A stretch of 64,000 nt of DNA from Lautropia sp. (GCA_030532425.1 JAUNLD010000008.1:1-64000), one strand, 5' to 3'. Shown: positions 38,832 to 48,953, counted from the stretch's first letter. Made by a program: numbers and translations. The notes: generated by a model from the letters alone, not told the origin.

Positions 38832-39802
38832 CGCAGGTACTCACCATCACCCTGAACCCGGCCATCGACCAGACGATTCCACTCGCCGAACTGATTCCGG
38901 GTGAAGTCCACCGTGCCACCGGCTACACCAGCACGGCGGGCGGCAAGGGCGTCGGCGTCTCCATCATCCTGGCCGCCCTCGGCGTCCAGACCACCGCCAC
39001 CGGCTGGATCGGTGCCAACAACGACAGCCTGTTCGTGCAGGCCTTCCAGCAGGCCGGCATCAAGGATGCGATGGTGCGCCTGCCCGGCAACACCCGCACC
39101 AACATCAAGCTGGTGGATGACAAGGCCGGCGAATCCACCGACATCAACCTGCCGGGCCTCGAACTGGACCCGGCCGAACGGGCCAAGGCCGAGGCCGTGC
39201 TCGCCGAGCGAGTCGATGCCATCGTGCAACCCGGCGACTGGGCCGAACTGGGTGGCAGCCTGCCCCCGGGTTATGGGGTCGAGGCCTGGCTGAAACTGGC
39301 CAGGCTGCTGGTGGACAAGGGCGTGCATGTCGTCATCGACGTCGCCGGCGCCGCCCTGGGACAGGTACTTCAGCGCTGGAAGACCGATGTCTCCGCCACC
39401 GTCGGGCCGGTCATGATCAAACCCAACCGGTCCGAGCTGGCCGAACTGGTCGGCCACCCGCTCAAGGATACCGACGAGGTGATCGCTGCGGCCGAAAAAC
39501 TGCGGGCCAACGGCGTACAGCGTGTCGTCGTCTCGCTGGGGGGCGAGGGTGCCATCATCATCGGCCCCGAAGGCCGCTGGATGGCCACCCCGCCCAAAGT
39601 CCATGTTGCCACCACCGTGGGGGCGGGCGACACCCTGGTCGCCGGCACGATGGCCGGCCTCATCCGTGGCGTGCCGTTCCCCGACGCTGCGGTCTCGGGC
39701 ATGGCCTGCGCCGCTGCCCGCATCCAGCAGATCGAATTCGGCCTGCCGCCGCTGTCCGAAGTCGAGGCGCTGGCCAAGCAGATCAAGGTCACACAGCGCT
39801 GA
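38828..39802 (+). CDS. fruK: 1-phosphofructokinase
   Basis: Converts fructose 1-phosphate, the product of the fructose PTS, to fructose 1,6-bisphosphate. The 324-residue PfkB-family enzyme has TLNPAIDQTI, STAGGKGVGVS (substrate and PfkB site 1) and VGAGDTLVAGTMAG (site 2 with catalytic Asp). Middle gene of the operon, overlapping fruB by 4 bases and 33 bases before fruA. Confidence 0.96.
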   Translation: MTQVLTITLNPAIDQTIPLAELIPGEVHRATGYTSTAGGKGVGVSIILAALGVQTTATGWIGANNDSLFVQAFQQAGIKDAMVRLPGNTRTNIKLVDDKAGESTDINLPGLELDPAERAKAEAVLAERVDAIVQPGDWAELGGSLPPGYGVEAWLKLARLLVDKGVHVVIDVAGAALGQVLQRWKTDVSATVGPVMIKPNRSELAELVGHPLKDTDEVIAAAEKLRANGVQRVVVSLGGEGAIIIGPEGRWMATPPKVHVATTVGAGDTLVAGTMAGLIRGVPFPDAAVSGMACAAARIQQIEFGLPPLSEVEALAKQIKVTQR

Positions 39803-39835
39803 TCTTCCCGACAGAACATTAAAAGGAGAGTCCCC

Positions 39836-41617
39836 GTGGCAAGCATCTTGGCGATCACCGCCAGCCAGTCTGGACCAGCACACAGTTTCATCATTGCCGA
39901 AGCCCTTCGGGCCGCCGCCGCCAAGGCCGGCCATTCGCTCAAGGTCAAGGTTTTCAGCCACCTGGGCGAGCACGGCAGCTTCACCGACGCCGACCTGAAC
40001 GGCGCCGACATCGCGCTGGTCGTCACCGACAGCCCCATCGACCGTCCCAGCCTGCCGGCTGGCCTGAAAGTCGTCGAACTCAGTCCCAAGGCCGTCTTCG
40101 ACAACGCCGATGCCGCCCTGGCCCAGGCCCTGGGCGGCCTGGCAGCCGGCGCAGCCGCCACCGGTGCCGCCGCAGCCAGCCCGGCCCCCGGCAGCAAGCC
40201 GCCGGCCGGCATGAAGATCGTGGCGATCACCTCGTGCCCCACCGGCGTGGCCCACACCTTCATGGCTGCCGAAGCGCTGGAAGAAGGCGCCGAAACCGCC
40301 GGCTACACCATCAAGGTCGAAACCCGCGGCTCGGTTGGCGCCCAGAACACCCTCACGCCTGAAGAAATCGCGGCGGCCGACCTGGTCGTCATCGCCGCCG
40401 ACACCCAGGTCGACAAATCCCGCTTTGTGGGCAAACGCCTCTACAGCACCAGCACCAAGGCCGCCATCAAGGATTCGGTGGCCCTGCTCAACACCGCCTG
40501 GACCGAGGCCAAGCCGCACGGGGCCGACGCCCCGGCCGCCGAGGGCGACAAGGCCGCCGGCGGCGCCAAGCCCGAAGGCCAGCGCACCGGCCCCTACAAG
40601 CACCTGATGACCGGGGTCTCGTTCATGCTGCCCTTTGTGGTGGCAGGCGGCTTGCTGATCGCCCTGTCCTTCGCCCTGGGCGGCATCTACGCCGGCGACG
40701 ACCAGAACACCGGCTCCATCGCCTGGTTCCTGGCCCAGATCGGCGGCGGCCACGCCTTCAAGCTGATGGTGCCGATCCTGGCCGGCTACATCGCCTTCTC
40801 GATTGCCGACCGGCCCGGCCTGGCGCCTGGCATGGTGGGCGGCATGATCGCCAATACGGTCGGTGCCGGCTTTCTGGGCGGCATCGTCGCCGGCTTTCTG
40901 GCGGGCTACCTCACCGATGCGCTCAACAAGTTCATCAAGCTGCCCCGCACCCTCGATGGCCTCAAGCCGGTGCTGATCCTGCCGCTGCTGTCGACCGGCA
41001 TCGTCGGCCTGCTGATGTTCACCGTCCTGGGCGGCCCCACGGCCAGCGCACTGGCCGCCCTCACCGAATGGCTGAAATCCATGCAGGGCGGCAGTGCCAT
41101 CGTGCTCGGCATCATCCTCGGCGCGATGATGGGCTTCGACCTGGGTGGCCCGGTCAACAAGGCCGCCTACGTCTTTGGCGTCACCCTGATCGGCGAGAAG
41201 ATCCTCGGCCCGATGGCTGCCGTCATGGCGGCCGGCATGGTGCCCCCCATCGGCATCGCCATCGCCTGCTGGCTGTTCCGCAACCGCTTCACCCACGATG
41301 AACGCGAAGCCTCGAAAGCCACCGCGGTGCTGGGCCTGGCCTTCATCTCCGAAGGCGCCATCCCCTACGTGGCCCGCGACCCGATCCGCACCATCCCGGC
41401 CTGCATGATCGGCGCCGCCACCGCCGGCGCCCTCTCGGCCCTGTTCGCCATCGAGCTGGGCGCACCCCACGGCGGCATCTTCGTGCTGTTCATCCCCGGT
41501 GCCGTCACCCAGCCGCTGATGTACGCACTGGCCATCCTCGGCGGCTCGATCGTCACTGCCGTGGCCATGGGCCTGCTCAAGCGCCCCGTGGCCAAGCCGG
41601 TCGAAGCGGCGGCCTGA
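39836..41617 (+). CDS. fruA: Fructose PTS permease, EIIB'BC
   Basis: Inner-membrane transporter that imports and phosphorylates fructose. Of 593 residues, about 1-100 form a degenerate EIIB' domain (ASQSGPAH in place of the active Cys), about 125-225 the active EIIB with Cys134 in TSCPTGVAHTFMAAE, and about 255-590 the EIIC with eight or more membrane helices. GTG start with AAGGAGAG at ideal spacing. Last gene before a strong terminator. Confidence 0.96.
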   Translation: MASILAITASQSGPAHSFIIAEALRAAAAKAGHSLKVKVFSHLGEHGSFTDADLNGADIALVVTDSPIDRPSLPAGLKVVELSPKAVFDNADAALAQALGGLAAGAAATGAAAASPAPGSKPPAGMKIVAITSCPTGVAHTFMAAEALEEGAETAGYTIKVETRGSVGAQNTLTPEEIAAADLVVIAADTQVDKSRFVGKRLYSTSTKAAIKDSVALLNTAWTEAKPHGADAPAAEGDKAAGGAKPEGQRTGPYKHLMTGVSFMLPFVVAGGLLIALSFALGGIYAGDDQNTGSIAWFLAQIGGGHAFKLMVPILAGYIAFSIADRPGLAPGMVGGMIANTVGAGFLGGIVAGFLAGYLTDALNKFIKLPRTLDGLKPVLILPLLSTGIVGLLMFTVLGGPTASALAALTEWLKSMQGGSAIVLGIILGAMMGFDLGGPVNKAAYVFGVTLIGEKILGPMAAVMAAGMVPPIGIAIACWLFRNRFTHDEREASKATAVLGLAFISEGAIPYVARDPIRTIPACMIGAATAGALSALFAIELGAPHGGIFVLFIPGAVTQPLMYALAILGGSIVTAVAMGLLKRPVAKPVEAAA

Positions 41618-41721
41618 CGGCCGTCCAGCCCCCTGGCCCGGCGGCACGCCAGCCGGGCCACACCGGCCGGACAGGAAGCGGGGATGGGCAAGCAGCCCAC
41701 CCCGACAGCCCGCAGGCCCCA

Positions 41722-41762
41722 ACAAAAAACCCCGCCAGCCCTTGCGCTGCGGGGTTTTTTGT
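41722..41762. terminator. Bidirectional rho-independent terminator
   Basis: Arms of 14 bp, 41722-41735 and 41749-41762 (core CCCCGC / GCGGGG), are flanked by A6 on the left and T6 on the right, so it works on both strands. It separates fruA from the convergent DUF302 gene. Confidence 0.93.
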
Positions 41763-41786
41763 TGCGTATCGGAAAATACGCGGAGC

Positions 41787-42257
41787 TTACTTAAGCACGC
41801 TGGGAATCAGCTTCTCGGCACCGGCCAACGGTGCGTAGACACTTTCCGGCAGATGGTGGCGCTTGCCCATGTAGGCCCCGGTGTTCAGCGAGGCGAAGAC
41901 ATTGCCCTTGCCGTCTTCCCAGACCAGCACCTTCGAGGGCAGGTCGATGGCCAGCGTCGGCGACTGCACCATCATCGGCGTGCCCATCTTCGGGTTGCCG
42001 AACACGATCACGGTGGCTGCCGGCATCTTCAGGTCGGCCTTGGCCGCCGCAGCCTGATGATCGAGCACCGCAAACACCGTCAGCCCCTTGGCCGCCAGCG
42101 CATCCTCGATGCGCTTGACCGACTCGGGCGCCGAATAGGCGCTCTTCACCGTCAGCAGGCCATCCACCTGGGGCGGCGTGGCATCAGCCGCCACCGCAGC
42201 GCAACCCACCACACCCAGCGACAGCGCCAGGCCACCCAGCATCTTGCGTACCAACAT
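41787..42257 (-). CDS. DUF302 exported protein
   Basis: A 156-residue periplasmic protein. Residues 1-24 are a signal peptide. The DUF302 fold shows LTVKSAYSAPESVKRIEDAL, DHQAAAAKADLKMPAATVIVFGNPK (quoted in part as VIVFGNPKMGT) and the end LP-KVLVWEDGKGNV. These proteins may bind small ligands; no function is set. AAGGAGA precedes the ATG. Convergent with fruA. Confidence 0.88.
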   Translation of the reverse strand: MLVRKMLGGLALSLGVVGCAAVAADATPPQVDGLLTVKSAYSAPESVKRIEDALAAKGLTVFAVLDHQAAAAKADLKMPAATVIVFGNPKMGTPMMVQSPTLAIDLPSKVLVWEDGKGNVFASLNTGAYMGKRHHLPESVYAPLAGAEKLIPSVLK

Positions 42258-42612
42258 CGTCAGATTCTCCTTATGGCCAACATGACCAGAAACAAAAAGA
42301 CTGAAAGCATGACAGCGGGCCCCCAGAAGGCACCCGCCTGCACCTGTCGCCAGACAGTAACACAGCTCCCGGCACTGCCCGCCCCCCTTGCAACAGTGGC
42401 AGGTGAAAAACAACTCGCCCAGAAACAACGTCCACCCAGACCCGACCGTTGACGCCACCCGCACACCACGGCCACCACCACCTGCCCGCCCCCTGCCTCC
42501 GGCGATTCCCCCAAAGCCCTGCAAGCCATGCGTGCCAGCGGTATAGTCGGACAGAGACCCGGCCGGCCCCCGCGCCACGACAGCCGGCCACGCCACCCCC
42601 CAACCGGCCACC
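42258..42612. other. Gene-free gap between DUF302 and bestrophin-like genes
   Basis: A divergent intergenic region of 355 bases with no credible gene, no clear inverted repeat and no convincing promoter by eye. Both flanking genes must be transcribed from here. Confidence 0.5.
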
Positions 42613-43524
42613 ATGATTACCCGCTCCCGGCTTCACTGGCTGCCCATGCTCTTCGTGCTGCGTGGGTCCATCCTGTTCAGCATCGGCGGCCAGCTCACCG
42701 CCGTCACCGCCTTTGCCGTCGTCGTCACCGCCCTGCACGGCCAGATCCTCGACTGGAAGGTCTCGCTCAACTTCGTGCCCTTCTCGCTGATCGGCGTCAC
42801 CCTGGCCATCTTCCTGGGCTTTCGCAACAGCACCAGCTACGCCCGCTACTGGGAAGGCAGCACCCTGTGGCTGCAGATACTCAACGAAACCCGCTCGCTC
42901 AGCCGGCAGGCGCTGTCACTCAGCACCAATCCCCAGGCAGCCCGCCCGCTCATCATGCGCCTGTGCGCCTTCGTGCACCTGCTCAAGCACCAGCTGCGCA
43001 AGACCGACCCCGGCCCCGACCTGCGCCTGTTTCTGGATGATGCCGACTGCCAGCGCCTGGCCGCGGCCCGCTACAAACCCGCCATCGCGCTGCTGATGTG
43101 CAGTGAATGGCTGCACCAGCGCTTTGCCGACGGCGACATCCCGCCGCCGATGATCGTCAACTTCGAAAACAGCCTGCGCGCCCTCACCGCGGCCCTGGGT
43201 GGCTGCGAACGCCTCGTCGCCACCCCCATCCCCTTCACCTACGCCGTCGTCATCCACCGCTGCGTCTACCTCTACTGCTTCTGGCTGCCCTTCGGGCTGC
43301 TGGATTCGATCGGCCTGATGACCCCCGTCATCGTCTGCTTCATCGCCTACACCTTCTTTGCCATCGAGGCCCTGGGCGCCGAACTGGAAGACCCCTTCGG
43401 GCTGGAACCCAACGACCTGGCCCTGGGCGCCATGAGCTACTACATCGAAGAGAGCATGCTGGAAATGCTGGGCGACAAGCCCCGCTCCGCCAAACCCACG
43501 GTGCGCCGTCATGTCCTGCAGTAG
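42613..43524 (+). CDS. Bestrophin-family (RFP-TM/UPF0187) anion-channel-like membrane protein
   Basis: A 303-residue inner-membrane protein with four main hydrophobic segments, of the bacterial bestrophin family, whose members form pentameric ion channels. Marks include FLGFRNSTSYARYWEG (about 74-89), NETRSLSRQ, the IPFTYAVVIHRCVYLYCFWLPFG helix (in part HRCVYLYCFW) and the end DPFGLEPNDL. Ion choice is not readable. The gene is not in an operon. Confidence 0.92.
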   Translation: MITRSRLHWLPMLFVLRGSILFSIGGQLTAVTAFAVVVTALHGQILDWKVSLNFVPFSLIGVTLAIFLGFRNSTSYARYWEGSTLWLQILNETRSLSRQALSLSTNPQAARPLIMRLCAFVHLLKHQLRKTDPGPDLRLFLDDADCQRLAAARYKPAIALLMCSEWLHQRFADGDIPPPMIVNFENSLRALTAALGGCERLVATPIPFTYAVVIHRCVYLYCFWLPFGLLDSIGLMTPVIVCFIAYTFFAIEALGAELEDPFGLEPNDLALGAMSYYIEESMLEMLGDKPRSAKPTVRRHVLQ

Positions 43525-43642
43525 AAGGGGGGTGATGGGGGCTTGCCTGGAATGCGGGCGATTGCCTGGCGTGCGTCATGGCCGGACAATGGCAGCGGAT
43601 GGTGCGAGAACTCGTGGAAACCCCTCTGGCACGTTGCGTGTT

Positions 43643-44053
43643 TCAGCCGGTGATCCAGTTTTCCAGCCGCAAGCCCGGTACACGTGAAAATTCCCGTTCG
43701 TTGTTGGTGACGAGCGTGAGGTCGGCCGACAGCGCCTGTGCCGCGATCAGCGTGTCCATGGATCCGATCGGGTGGCCCCGGGATTCCAGCAGGGCCCGGA
43801 CGGGGCCATAAGCATCTGCGGCAGCATCAGACCAGGGCAGAACCACCACCCCCTGAAGGAACCGTTCCACTTCCGCCCCCAGACGCAGCGCCTGGGGCTG
43901 GCGTGCAACACCGTATCGCAGTTCTGCCCGGGTGATGACGGAAATGCAGACCTCCTCGATGGCGTGTTGACGGAGGCGGCTGGCCAGTGCGGGGTGCCTT
44001 CCCCGCAGCAGATAACTGACAATGTTGGTGTCGAGCATGAAGCGGGGGATCAC
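43643..44053 (-). CDS. vapC: VapC-type PIN-domain toxin
   Basis: A 136-residue PIN-domain RNase, likely cutting tRNA or rRNA when free of antitoxin. Acidic active-site residues are Asp8 (MLDTNI), Glu44 (RAELRYG) and Asp100 (SMDTLIAA), with the late TNNEREF motif. GTG start at 44053 overlaps the antitoxin stop (GTGA), so toxin is made only by coupling to vapB translation. An internal ATG at 44038 would remove the first strand. Confidence 0.94.
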   Translation of the reverse strand: MIPRFMLDTNIVSYLLRGRHPALASRLRQHAIEEVCISVITRAELRYGVARQPQALRLGAEVERFLQGVVVLPWSDAAADAYGPVRALLESRGHPIGSMDTLIAAQALSADLTLVTNNEREFSRVPGLRLENWITG

Positions 44054-44361
44054 TGGCTGCCCCCGTCTGCTGTATGGCGTCCACCGTGATGGTGGTCGCT
44101 GCCAACGTCGTTGCTGGTCAGCTCACAGCGTTGCTGGGGAACGGGCTGCTCGCGTGATTGCAGGAAGTTCTCGGGCACCGCCGAAGGATCCTGCCCGGCA
44201 AGAAACTCATCCCAGGAGCGCCAGGCACGCCTGGCGGAGAGGATGACGTCTCCGGACAGGGGGTCCCGGCGGATATAGACCTCCTGGCCTTCAAAGCGGA
44301 ATTCCGCGGGCAGTCTGACAGCCTGACTGCGGCCATTCATGAACAGTTTTGCCGTTTGCAT
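44050..44361 (-). CDS. vapB: VapB-type AbrB-fold antitoxin
   Basis: A 103-residue DNA-binding antitoxin. The swapped-hairpin N-terminus [20 protein letters not shown] is typical (here in part GRSQAVRLP); SWDEFLAG is the toxin-contact region. The last 25 residues, His/Gly-rich (SDHHHGGRH), extend beyond usual VapB length. It represses its own promoter through the palindrome at 44411-44433. Confidence 0.92.
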   Translation of the reverse strand: MQTAKLFMNGRSQAVRLPAEFRFEGQEVYIRRDPLSGDVILSARRAWRSWDEFLAGQDPSAVPENFLQSREQPVPQQRCELTSNDVGSDHHHGGRHTADGGSQ

Positions 44362-44407
44362 GCCGAATCTCCTGATGTCTGCGTCTGCCTGTATCTACTC
44401 TCGAGGC

Positions 44408-44436
44408 AGTATATATCGTGTGATATATCACGACAA
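44408..44436 (-). promoter_or_regulatory. vapBC promoter and palindromic operator
   Basis: On the minus strand TTGTCG (44431-44436) and TATACT (44408-44413) are spaced exactly 17 bases. The spacer contains a perfect 12-base palindrome GTGATATATCAC (44420-44431), and TCGTG/CACGA arms flank it. That is the usual position for VapBC autoregulation. Confidence 0.8.
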
Positions 44437-44478
44437 GACACAGGCTCAGCAGCGCCTGTCTGACTTCATGACACGCGC

Positions 44479-46107
44479 TCAGGTGCCACAAAAGGTCTGA
44501 TACCCCCGGCTGTCTTTCGGCAGCGCCTGCCAGGCCCCAAGATCCGCGTCGTGATCGAAGGGATGTTGCAGCACGGCCAGCAATGCATGGAAGGGTTGCA
44601 TGTCCCCGGCCTCGGCCGCGTCCAGCGCGGCTTCCACCTGGTGATTGCGCGGGATGACGGCGGGGTTGGCCAACTGCATCGCTGTCGCCACCGCCTGCCG
44701 GCTCTGGGGCTGCTGGTCGAGACGGGCCTGCCAGCGCGCTTGCCAGTTTTCAAATGATTGGGCAGCGAACAACTCTTCCGTGCCCTCGAGATGGCTGCCG
44801 TCCTCACCCATGACCACCCTCGTCAGCCGCACGAAGGTGTTGGTGTAATCGGCCGAGTAGGCGTGCATCTGCGTCAGCAGGTCGGCGATCAGGATCGCAT
44901 CCTCGCTGTCGAAAGCCGTCGTCACGGCATCGGCGCCTTGCGGCTCGGCTGCGGCACCGTGCCGCGGGAACAGCCCCAGCTTGCGGGCCATGCCCTGCTG
45001 ATAGACGGCATCGAAATGCTCACCAAAGGATTGCAGGGCCTCATGGGCCATCCGGATGGCTTCGTCCTGATCCTCGCTGAAGAGCGGCAGTAGGGTCTCG
45101 GCGAAGCGGGTCAGGTTCCAGTGTGCGATCGGTGGCTGGTTGCTGTAGCGATAGCGGCCCTGGTGGTCGATCGAGCTGAAGACGGTGTCCGGGTCGTAGG
45201 TGTCCATGAAGGCACAGGGGCCATAGTCGATCGTCTCGCCGGCGATGGCCATGTTGTCGGTGTTCATCACGCCGTGGATGAAGCCCACCGCCTGCCAGCG
45301 GGCCACCAGCGCGATCTGTCGCGCGATGACCTTCTGCAGCAGGTGCTGATAGGGGTTTTGGGCTGCGTCTGCCTGACCCGATGCCAGGATCTCGGAGAAA
45401 TGCCGCGCGATGGTGTAATCGGCCAGGGCCTTCAGCTGGTCGGGCTCGCGCAGCGCCGCAGCAAACTGGAAGGTGGCAACCCGGATGTGGCTCTGGGCGG
45501 TGCGGGTCAGCACGGCGCCGGTCAGCAGGCTGCTGCGGTAGATGTTCTCGCCCGTGGTGACGACGGCAAGGCTGCGCGTCGTCGGGATGTGCAGCGCGTG
45601 CATCGCCTCGCTGATCAGGTACTCGCGCAGCATCGGGCCGAGCGCCGCCTTGCCATCACCCCGTCGCGAGTAGGGCGTGCGGCCGTTCCCTTTCAGCTGG
45701 ATGTCGATGCGCTGGCCATCCGGCGTGATCTGCTCGCCGATCAGCGTGGCCCGGCCATCGCCCAGCATCGCAAAATGCCCAAACTGGTGACCGGCATAGG
45801 CCTGCGACAGCGGCTGGGCGCCCTCGGGAAAACGGTTGCCCGAAAACAGCCCGGCCGCCTCCGCCATCGGGGCGCAGTCCTTAAGCCCCGACGCCGGCGC
45901 CTGCTGGCGGGAATGGGCAACCACGCTGGAACCGGCATCAGCTCCGGCGTCCCTGGCCTCCAGCAGCCCCAGCTCACGGGCCAGTGGCCGGTTGAAGAGC
46001 AGCACCTGCGGGTTCGGGAAGCTCGCGGGCTGGCCGTCCGCAAAGAACATCGGTGGCAGCGAGCGGTAAGTGTGGGACAGGTTCCACTGAAGGGGGGCAG
46101 GTTTCAT
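44479..46107 (-). CDS. selO: Protein adenylyltransferase SelO (YdiU family)
   Basis: A 542-residue kinase-fold enzyme that transfers AMP to protein hydroxyls in redox response. Motifs: GDGRATLIGEQ, DIQLKGNGRTPYSRRGDGKA (quoted as GNGRTPYSRRGDG), HGVMNTDNMAIAGETIDYGPC with the inverted kinase residues, and a C-terminal CGT, the family's redox Cys end. Starts at MKPAPLQW, the usual family N-terminus. A Cys/Ala-rich insert at about 55-80 explains its extra length. Confidence 0.95.
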   Translation of the reverse strand: MKPAPLQWNLSHTYRSLPPMFFADGQPASFPNPQVLLFNRPLARELGLLEARDAGADAGSSVVAHSRQQAPASGLKDCAPMAEAAGLFSGNRFPEGAQPLSQAYAGHQFGHFAMLGDGRATLIGEQITPDGQRIDIQLKGNGRTPYSRRGDGKAALGPMLREYLISEAMHALHIPTTRSLAVVTTGENIYRSSLLTGAVLTRTAQSHIRVATFQFAAALREPDQLKALADYTIARHFSEILASGQADAAQNPYQHLLQKVIARQIALVARWQAVGFIHGVMNTDNMAIAGETIDYGPCAFMDTYDPDTVFSSIDHQGRYRYSNQPPIAHWNLTRFAETLLPLFSEDQDEAIRMAHEALQSFGEHFDAVYQQGMARKLGLFPRHGAAAEPQGADAVTTAFDSEDAILIADLLTQMHAYSADYTNTFVRLTRVVMGEDGSHLEGTEELFAAQSFENWQARWQARLDQQPQSRQAVATAMQLANPAVIPRNHQVEAALDAAEAGDMQPFHALLAVLQHPFDHDADLGAWQALPKDSRGYQTFCGT

Positions 46108-46528
46108 CCGGGCGGCTCTGGGAGCGAATGTCTGAGGGGGATCCGGTGCATCAGATGCTCTGGGGCAGATGCGGGAGCCGGGGCGGGTTTTCAAGGAGCG
46201 GCGCCGACTCGGTTGACCAGCTTGCGAAAAAATCCTCATGATCGATAGCCCATGGCCACCCACTTCTGGCCCCGTCCCGGGCACCCCTATCCGCAGGATC
46301 TGTTCCGCGCACCCTAGGGGAAAGCGAGAGTCTTTCCGCCCTCAACACCCATACTAAACTGTCTCCGACAGGCGTGCTCGCCTGCCAGCCCTGCCCTGTC
46401 TGTCTTTTCAGAAAGATGGTGCGCAGCGGCAAAGCGCGTGCAAAGGCTTTGTGGCCCGTCGCGTCATTGCATGCGATGACCCGCTGCCTGGATGCAACTG
46501 GCACCACCAAGATCAAGGAGACACCGAG
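46108..46528. promoter_or_regulatory. Divergent region between selO and aldehyde dehydrogenase
   Basis: No gene. It holds a partial dispersed-repeat match GCGAAAAAATCCTCATG (46224-46240), a small stem at 46367-46384 (CAGGCG/CGCCTG) and a near-perfect 18-base palindrome GTCATTGCATGCGATGAC (46463-46480), 48 bases before the dehydrogenase ATG. The palindrome is a candidate operator. Confidence 0.5.
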
Positions 46529-48055
46529 ATGGACGCAGCAGAACTGAAACGCCTCGGCATCGATATCGACTTCCCGTTCAAGCCCAAGTACGACAACTTC
46601 ATCGGTGGCAAATGGGTACCGCCGGTCGCGGGCAACTATTTCGACAATGTATCGCCCATCGACGGCAAACCCTTCTGCCAGATTCCGCGCTCCGATGCGG
46701 CCGATATCGAACTGGCCCTTGATGCCGCCCACGCAGCGCGCCGTGCCTGGGGCAAGACCGCCATTGCCGACCGATCCGGCATCCTGCTGGCCATTGCCGA
46801 TCGCATGGAAAAGAACCTGCAGCGCCTGGCCGTGGCCGAAACCATCGATAACGGCAAACCCGTGCGCGAGACGATGGCCGCCGACCTGCCGCTGGCCATC
46901 GACCATTTCCGCTACTTTGCAGGATGCATTCGCGCTCAGGAGGGCGGCATTTCCGAAATCGACGATCACACCGTCGCTTATCATTTCCATGAGCCGATGG
47001 GGGTCGTCGGGCAGATCATTCCATGGAATTTCCCGCTGCTGATGGCTGCGTGGAAACTGGCACCTGCGCTGGCTGCCGGCAACTGCGTGGTGCTCAAACC
47101 CGCCGAACAGACACCCGCCTCGATCATGGTGCTGGCAGAGCTGATCGGTGATCTGCTGCCACCGGGTGTGCTCAACATCGTCAACGGCTTCGGCAAGGAA
47201 GCCGGCGAAGCACTGGCCACCAGCAAGCGCATCAGCAAGCTCGCCTTTACCGGTTCGACCCCGGTCGGCAAACACATCCTGCACGCAGCAGCCGACAACC
47301 TCGTGCCCACTACGGTCGAGCTGGGCGGCAAAAGCCCCAACATCTTCTTTGCTGACGTGATGGATGCCGATGATGCCTTCCTCGACAAGGCGCTGGAAGG
47401 CTTGACGATGTTTGCACTCAACCAGGGCGAAGTGTGCACCTGCCCCTCACGTGTGCTGGTGCAGGAATCCATCTACGAGCGCTTCATCGACAAGGCCATC
47501 GAGCGTGTCAAGCGCATCTCTGCCGGGCACCCGCTCGACAAGACGACGATGGTGGGCGCCCAGGCATCCAGACAGCAGCTCGACAAGATCCTTGGTTATC
47601 TTGACATTGGCAAACAGGAAGGTGCCGAAGTGCTGGTCGGCGGCAGCCGCAATACCCCTGCCGAGGGTCTGGGTGAAGGCTTCTATGTCAAGCCGACCAT
47701 GCTGCTCGGCAACAACCAGATGCGCGTCTTCCAGGAAGAGATCTTCGGTCCCGTGGCCTCGGTGGTCACCTTCAAGGACCAGGATGAGGCGATCGCCATC
47801 GCCAACGATACCTACTTCGGTCTGGGTGCCGGTGTCTGGACCCGTGACGGCACGCGCGCCTACAAGGTTGGCCGCGAGATCGAGGCCGGCCGCGTCTGGA
47901 CCAACTGCTATCACCTCTATCCGGCGCATGCCGCCTTCGGGGGCTACAAGCACTCGGGCATCGGCCGGGAAACCCACAAGATGGTGCTCAACGCCTATCA
48001 GCAGACCAAGTGCCTGCTGGTCAGCTACAGCCCCAACGCGCTGGGCTTCTTCTGA
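46529..48055 (+). CDS. Aldehyde dehydrogenase (AldB/ExaC-like)
   Basis: NAD-dependent oxidation of acetaldehyde or similar aldehydes to acids. The 508-residue enzyme has IIPWNFPLL (cofactor), FTGSTPVGK, Glu264 in VELGGKSPN and the nucleophile Cys303 in [11 protein letters not shown]; the CTCPSR variant and the C-terminal SPNALGFF are typical of the AldB/ExaC branch. AAGGAG lies 9 bases before the ATG. Single-gene unit. Confidence 0.93.
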   Translation: MDAAELKRLGIDIDFPFKPKYDNFIGGKWVPPVAGNYFDNVSPIDGKPFCQIPRSDAADIELALDAAHAARRAWGKTAIADRSGILLAIADRMEKNLQRLAVAETIDNGKPVRETMAADLPLAIDHFRYFAGCIRAQEGGISEIDDHTVAYHFHEPMGVVGQIIPWNFPLLMAAWKLAPALAAGNCVVLKPAEQTPASIMVLAELIGDLLPPGVLNIVNGFGKEAGEALATSKRISKLAFTGSTPVGKHILHAAADNLVPTTVELGGKSPNIFFADVMDADDAFLDKALEGLTMFALNQGEVCTCPSRVLVQESIYERFIDKAIERVKRISAGHPLDKTTMVGAQASRQQLDKILGYLDIGKQEGAEVLVGGSRNTPAEGLGEGFYVKPTMLLGNNQMRVFQEEIFGPVASVVTFKDQDEAIAIANDTYFGLGAGVWTRDGTRAYKVGREIEAGRVWTNCYHLYPAHAAFGGYKHSGIGRETHKMVLNAYQQTKCLLVSYSPNALGFF

Positions 48056-48304
48056 TCCCGCTGCCGGGGCCTGACACCTTTCACGCCCTGCCCCAGGTGC
48101 GTGGCGCTGCTTGCTGCATAGCGGCGTCACGCCTGCTCTTTCACTTCACCGTGGAACCAGCGGCAAAGGCCCAACGACAGCCCCCATCAGGCAGGCATGT
48201 GCAATGGTCGTGCATCCAACCCTTCCGCCACTGCCCGATCCTGCGCCCTGTTCTCCCTTCGGTACAAACAGTGTTTCTTTGGCCACCCCCACAGGAGGAG
48301 CCCC

Positions 48305-48829
48305 ATGAACCCCGACGATCCCGGCTACGGCATCTTTCACGAAGGCGAGCTGGAGGCCCACCGACGCTACGGGGTCGAGCGGCTGACGCGCGGGCTGGCC
48401 AACAATGTGCGCCGCGTCCTCACGCCGGCGCTGGTGCAGTTTCTTGAGCAGCAGCCATTTTTCTTTCTGGCCACGGCCAACGCGCAGGGTGACTGCGATT
48501 GCAGCTTCCGCGGGCGGCAACACAACCGTCCGCACGATCCAGAACCCCTGCTGGCATCGCCCGACGACCGTACCCTGCTGCTGCCCGATTACCCCGGCAA
48601 CAACTTTTTCAACTCCATCGGCAACATCTTCACCAACCCCAAGGCCGGGCTGCTGTTCGTGGATTTTCAGCAGGCGATCCGCGTGCGCATCAATGGCCTG
48701 GCCACCGTGCACGATGAACTGGGCGATTACGCCGGGATCTGGCCTACCGCGGTACGGATGATCGAAATCGAGGTGCAGCAGATCTACCCCAACTGCAGCG
48801 CCCGCATTCCGTCGATGAGGATGGACTGA
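48305..48829 (+). CDS. Pyridoxamine 5'-phosphate oxidase-like FMN-binding protein
   Basis: A 174-residue split-barrel flavin-binding protein. FFFLATANAQGDCDCSFRG and LLLPDYPGNNFFNSIGNI (partly quoted) match the PNPOx-like group; substrate unknown. AGGAGG lies 7 bases before the ATG. It is 124 bases before selD on the same strand, with no sign of a hairpin between, so cotranscription is possible. Confidence 0.85.
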   Translation: MNPDDPGYGIFHEGELEAHRRYGVERLTRGLANNVRRVLTPALVQFLEQQPFFFLATANAQGDCDCSFRGRQHNRPHDPEPLLASPDDRTLLLPDYPGNNFFNSIGNIFTNPKAGLLFVDFQQAIRVRINGLATVHDELGDYAGIWPTAVRMIEIEVQQIYPNCSARIPSMRMD

Positions 48830-48953
48830 GTGTGCCATCCCTGGCTGTGCCCGGCGTGCCGGCGGCCCAGGCCGCCAGACACCTTCACGGGCACAAACCC
48901 GTTCATGAGTCGCTCTAGAATCAGGTCTTTCTGACCCTGTTCCGGAAGACACC

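Noticed and set aside
38237..41725. Open frame of 1162 codons antisense to fruK and fruA
   Set aside because: It is Gly/His/Gln/Asp-rich with no domain, lies exactly opposite well-supported fru genes, and arises from third-position GC bias.
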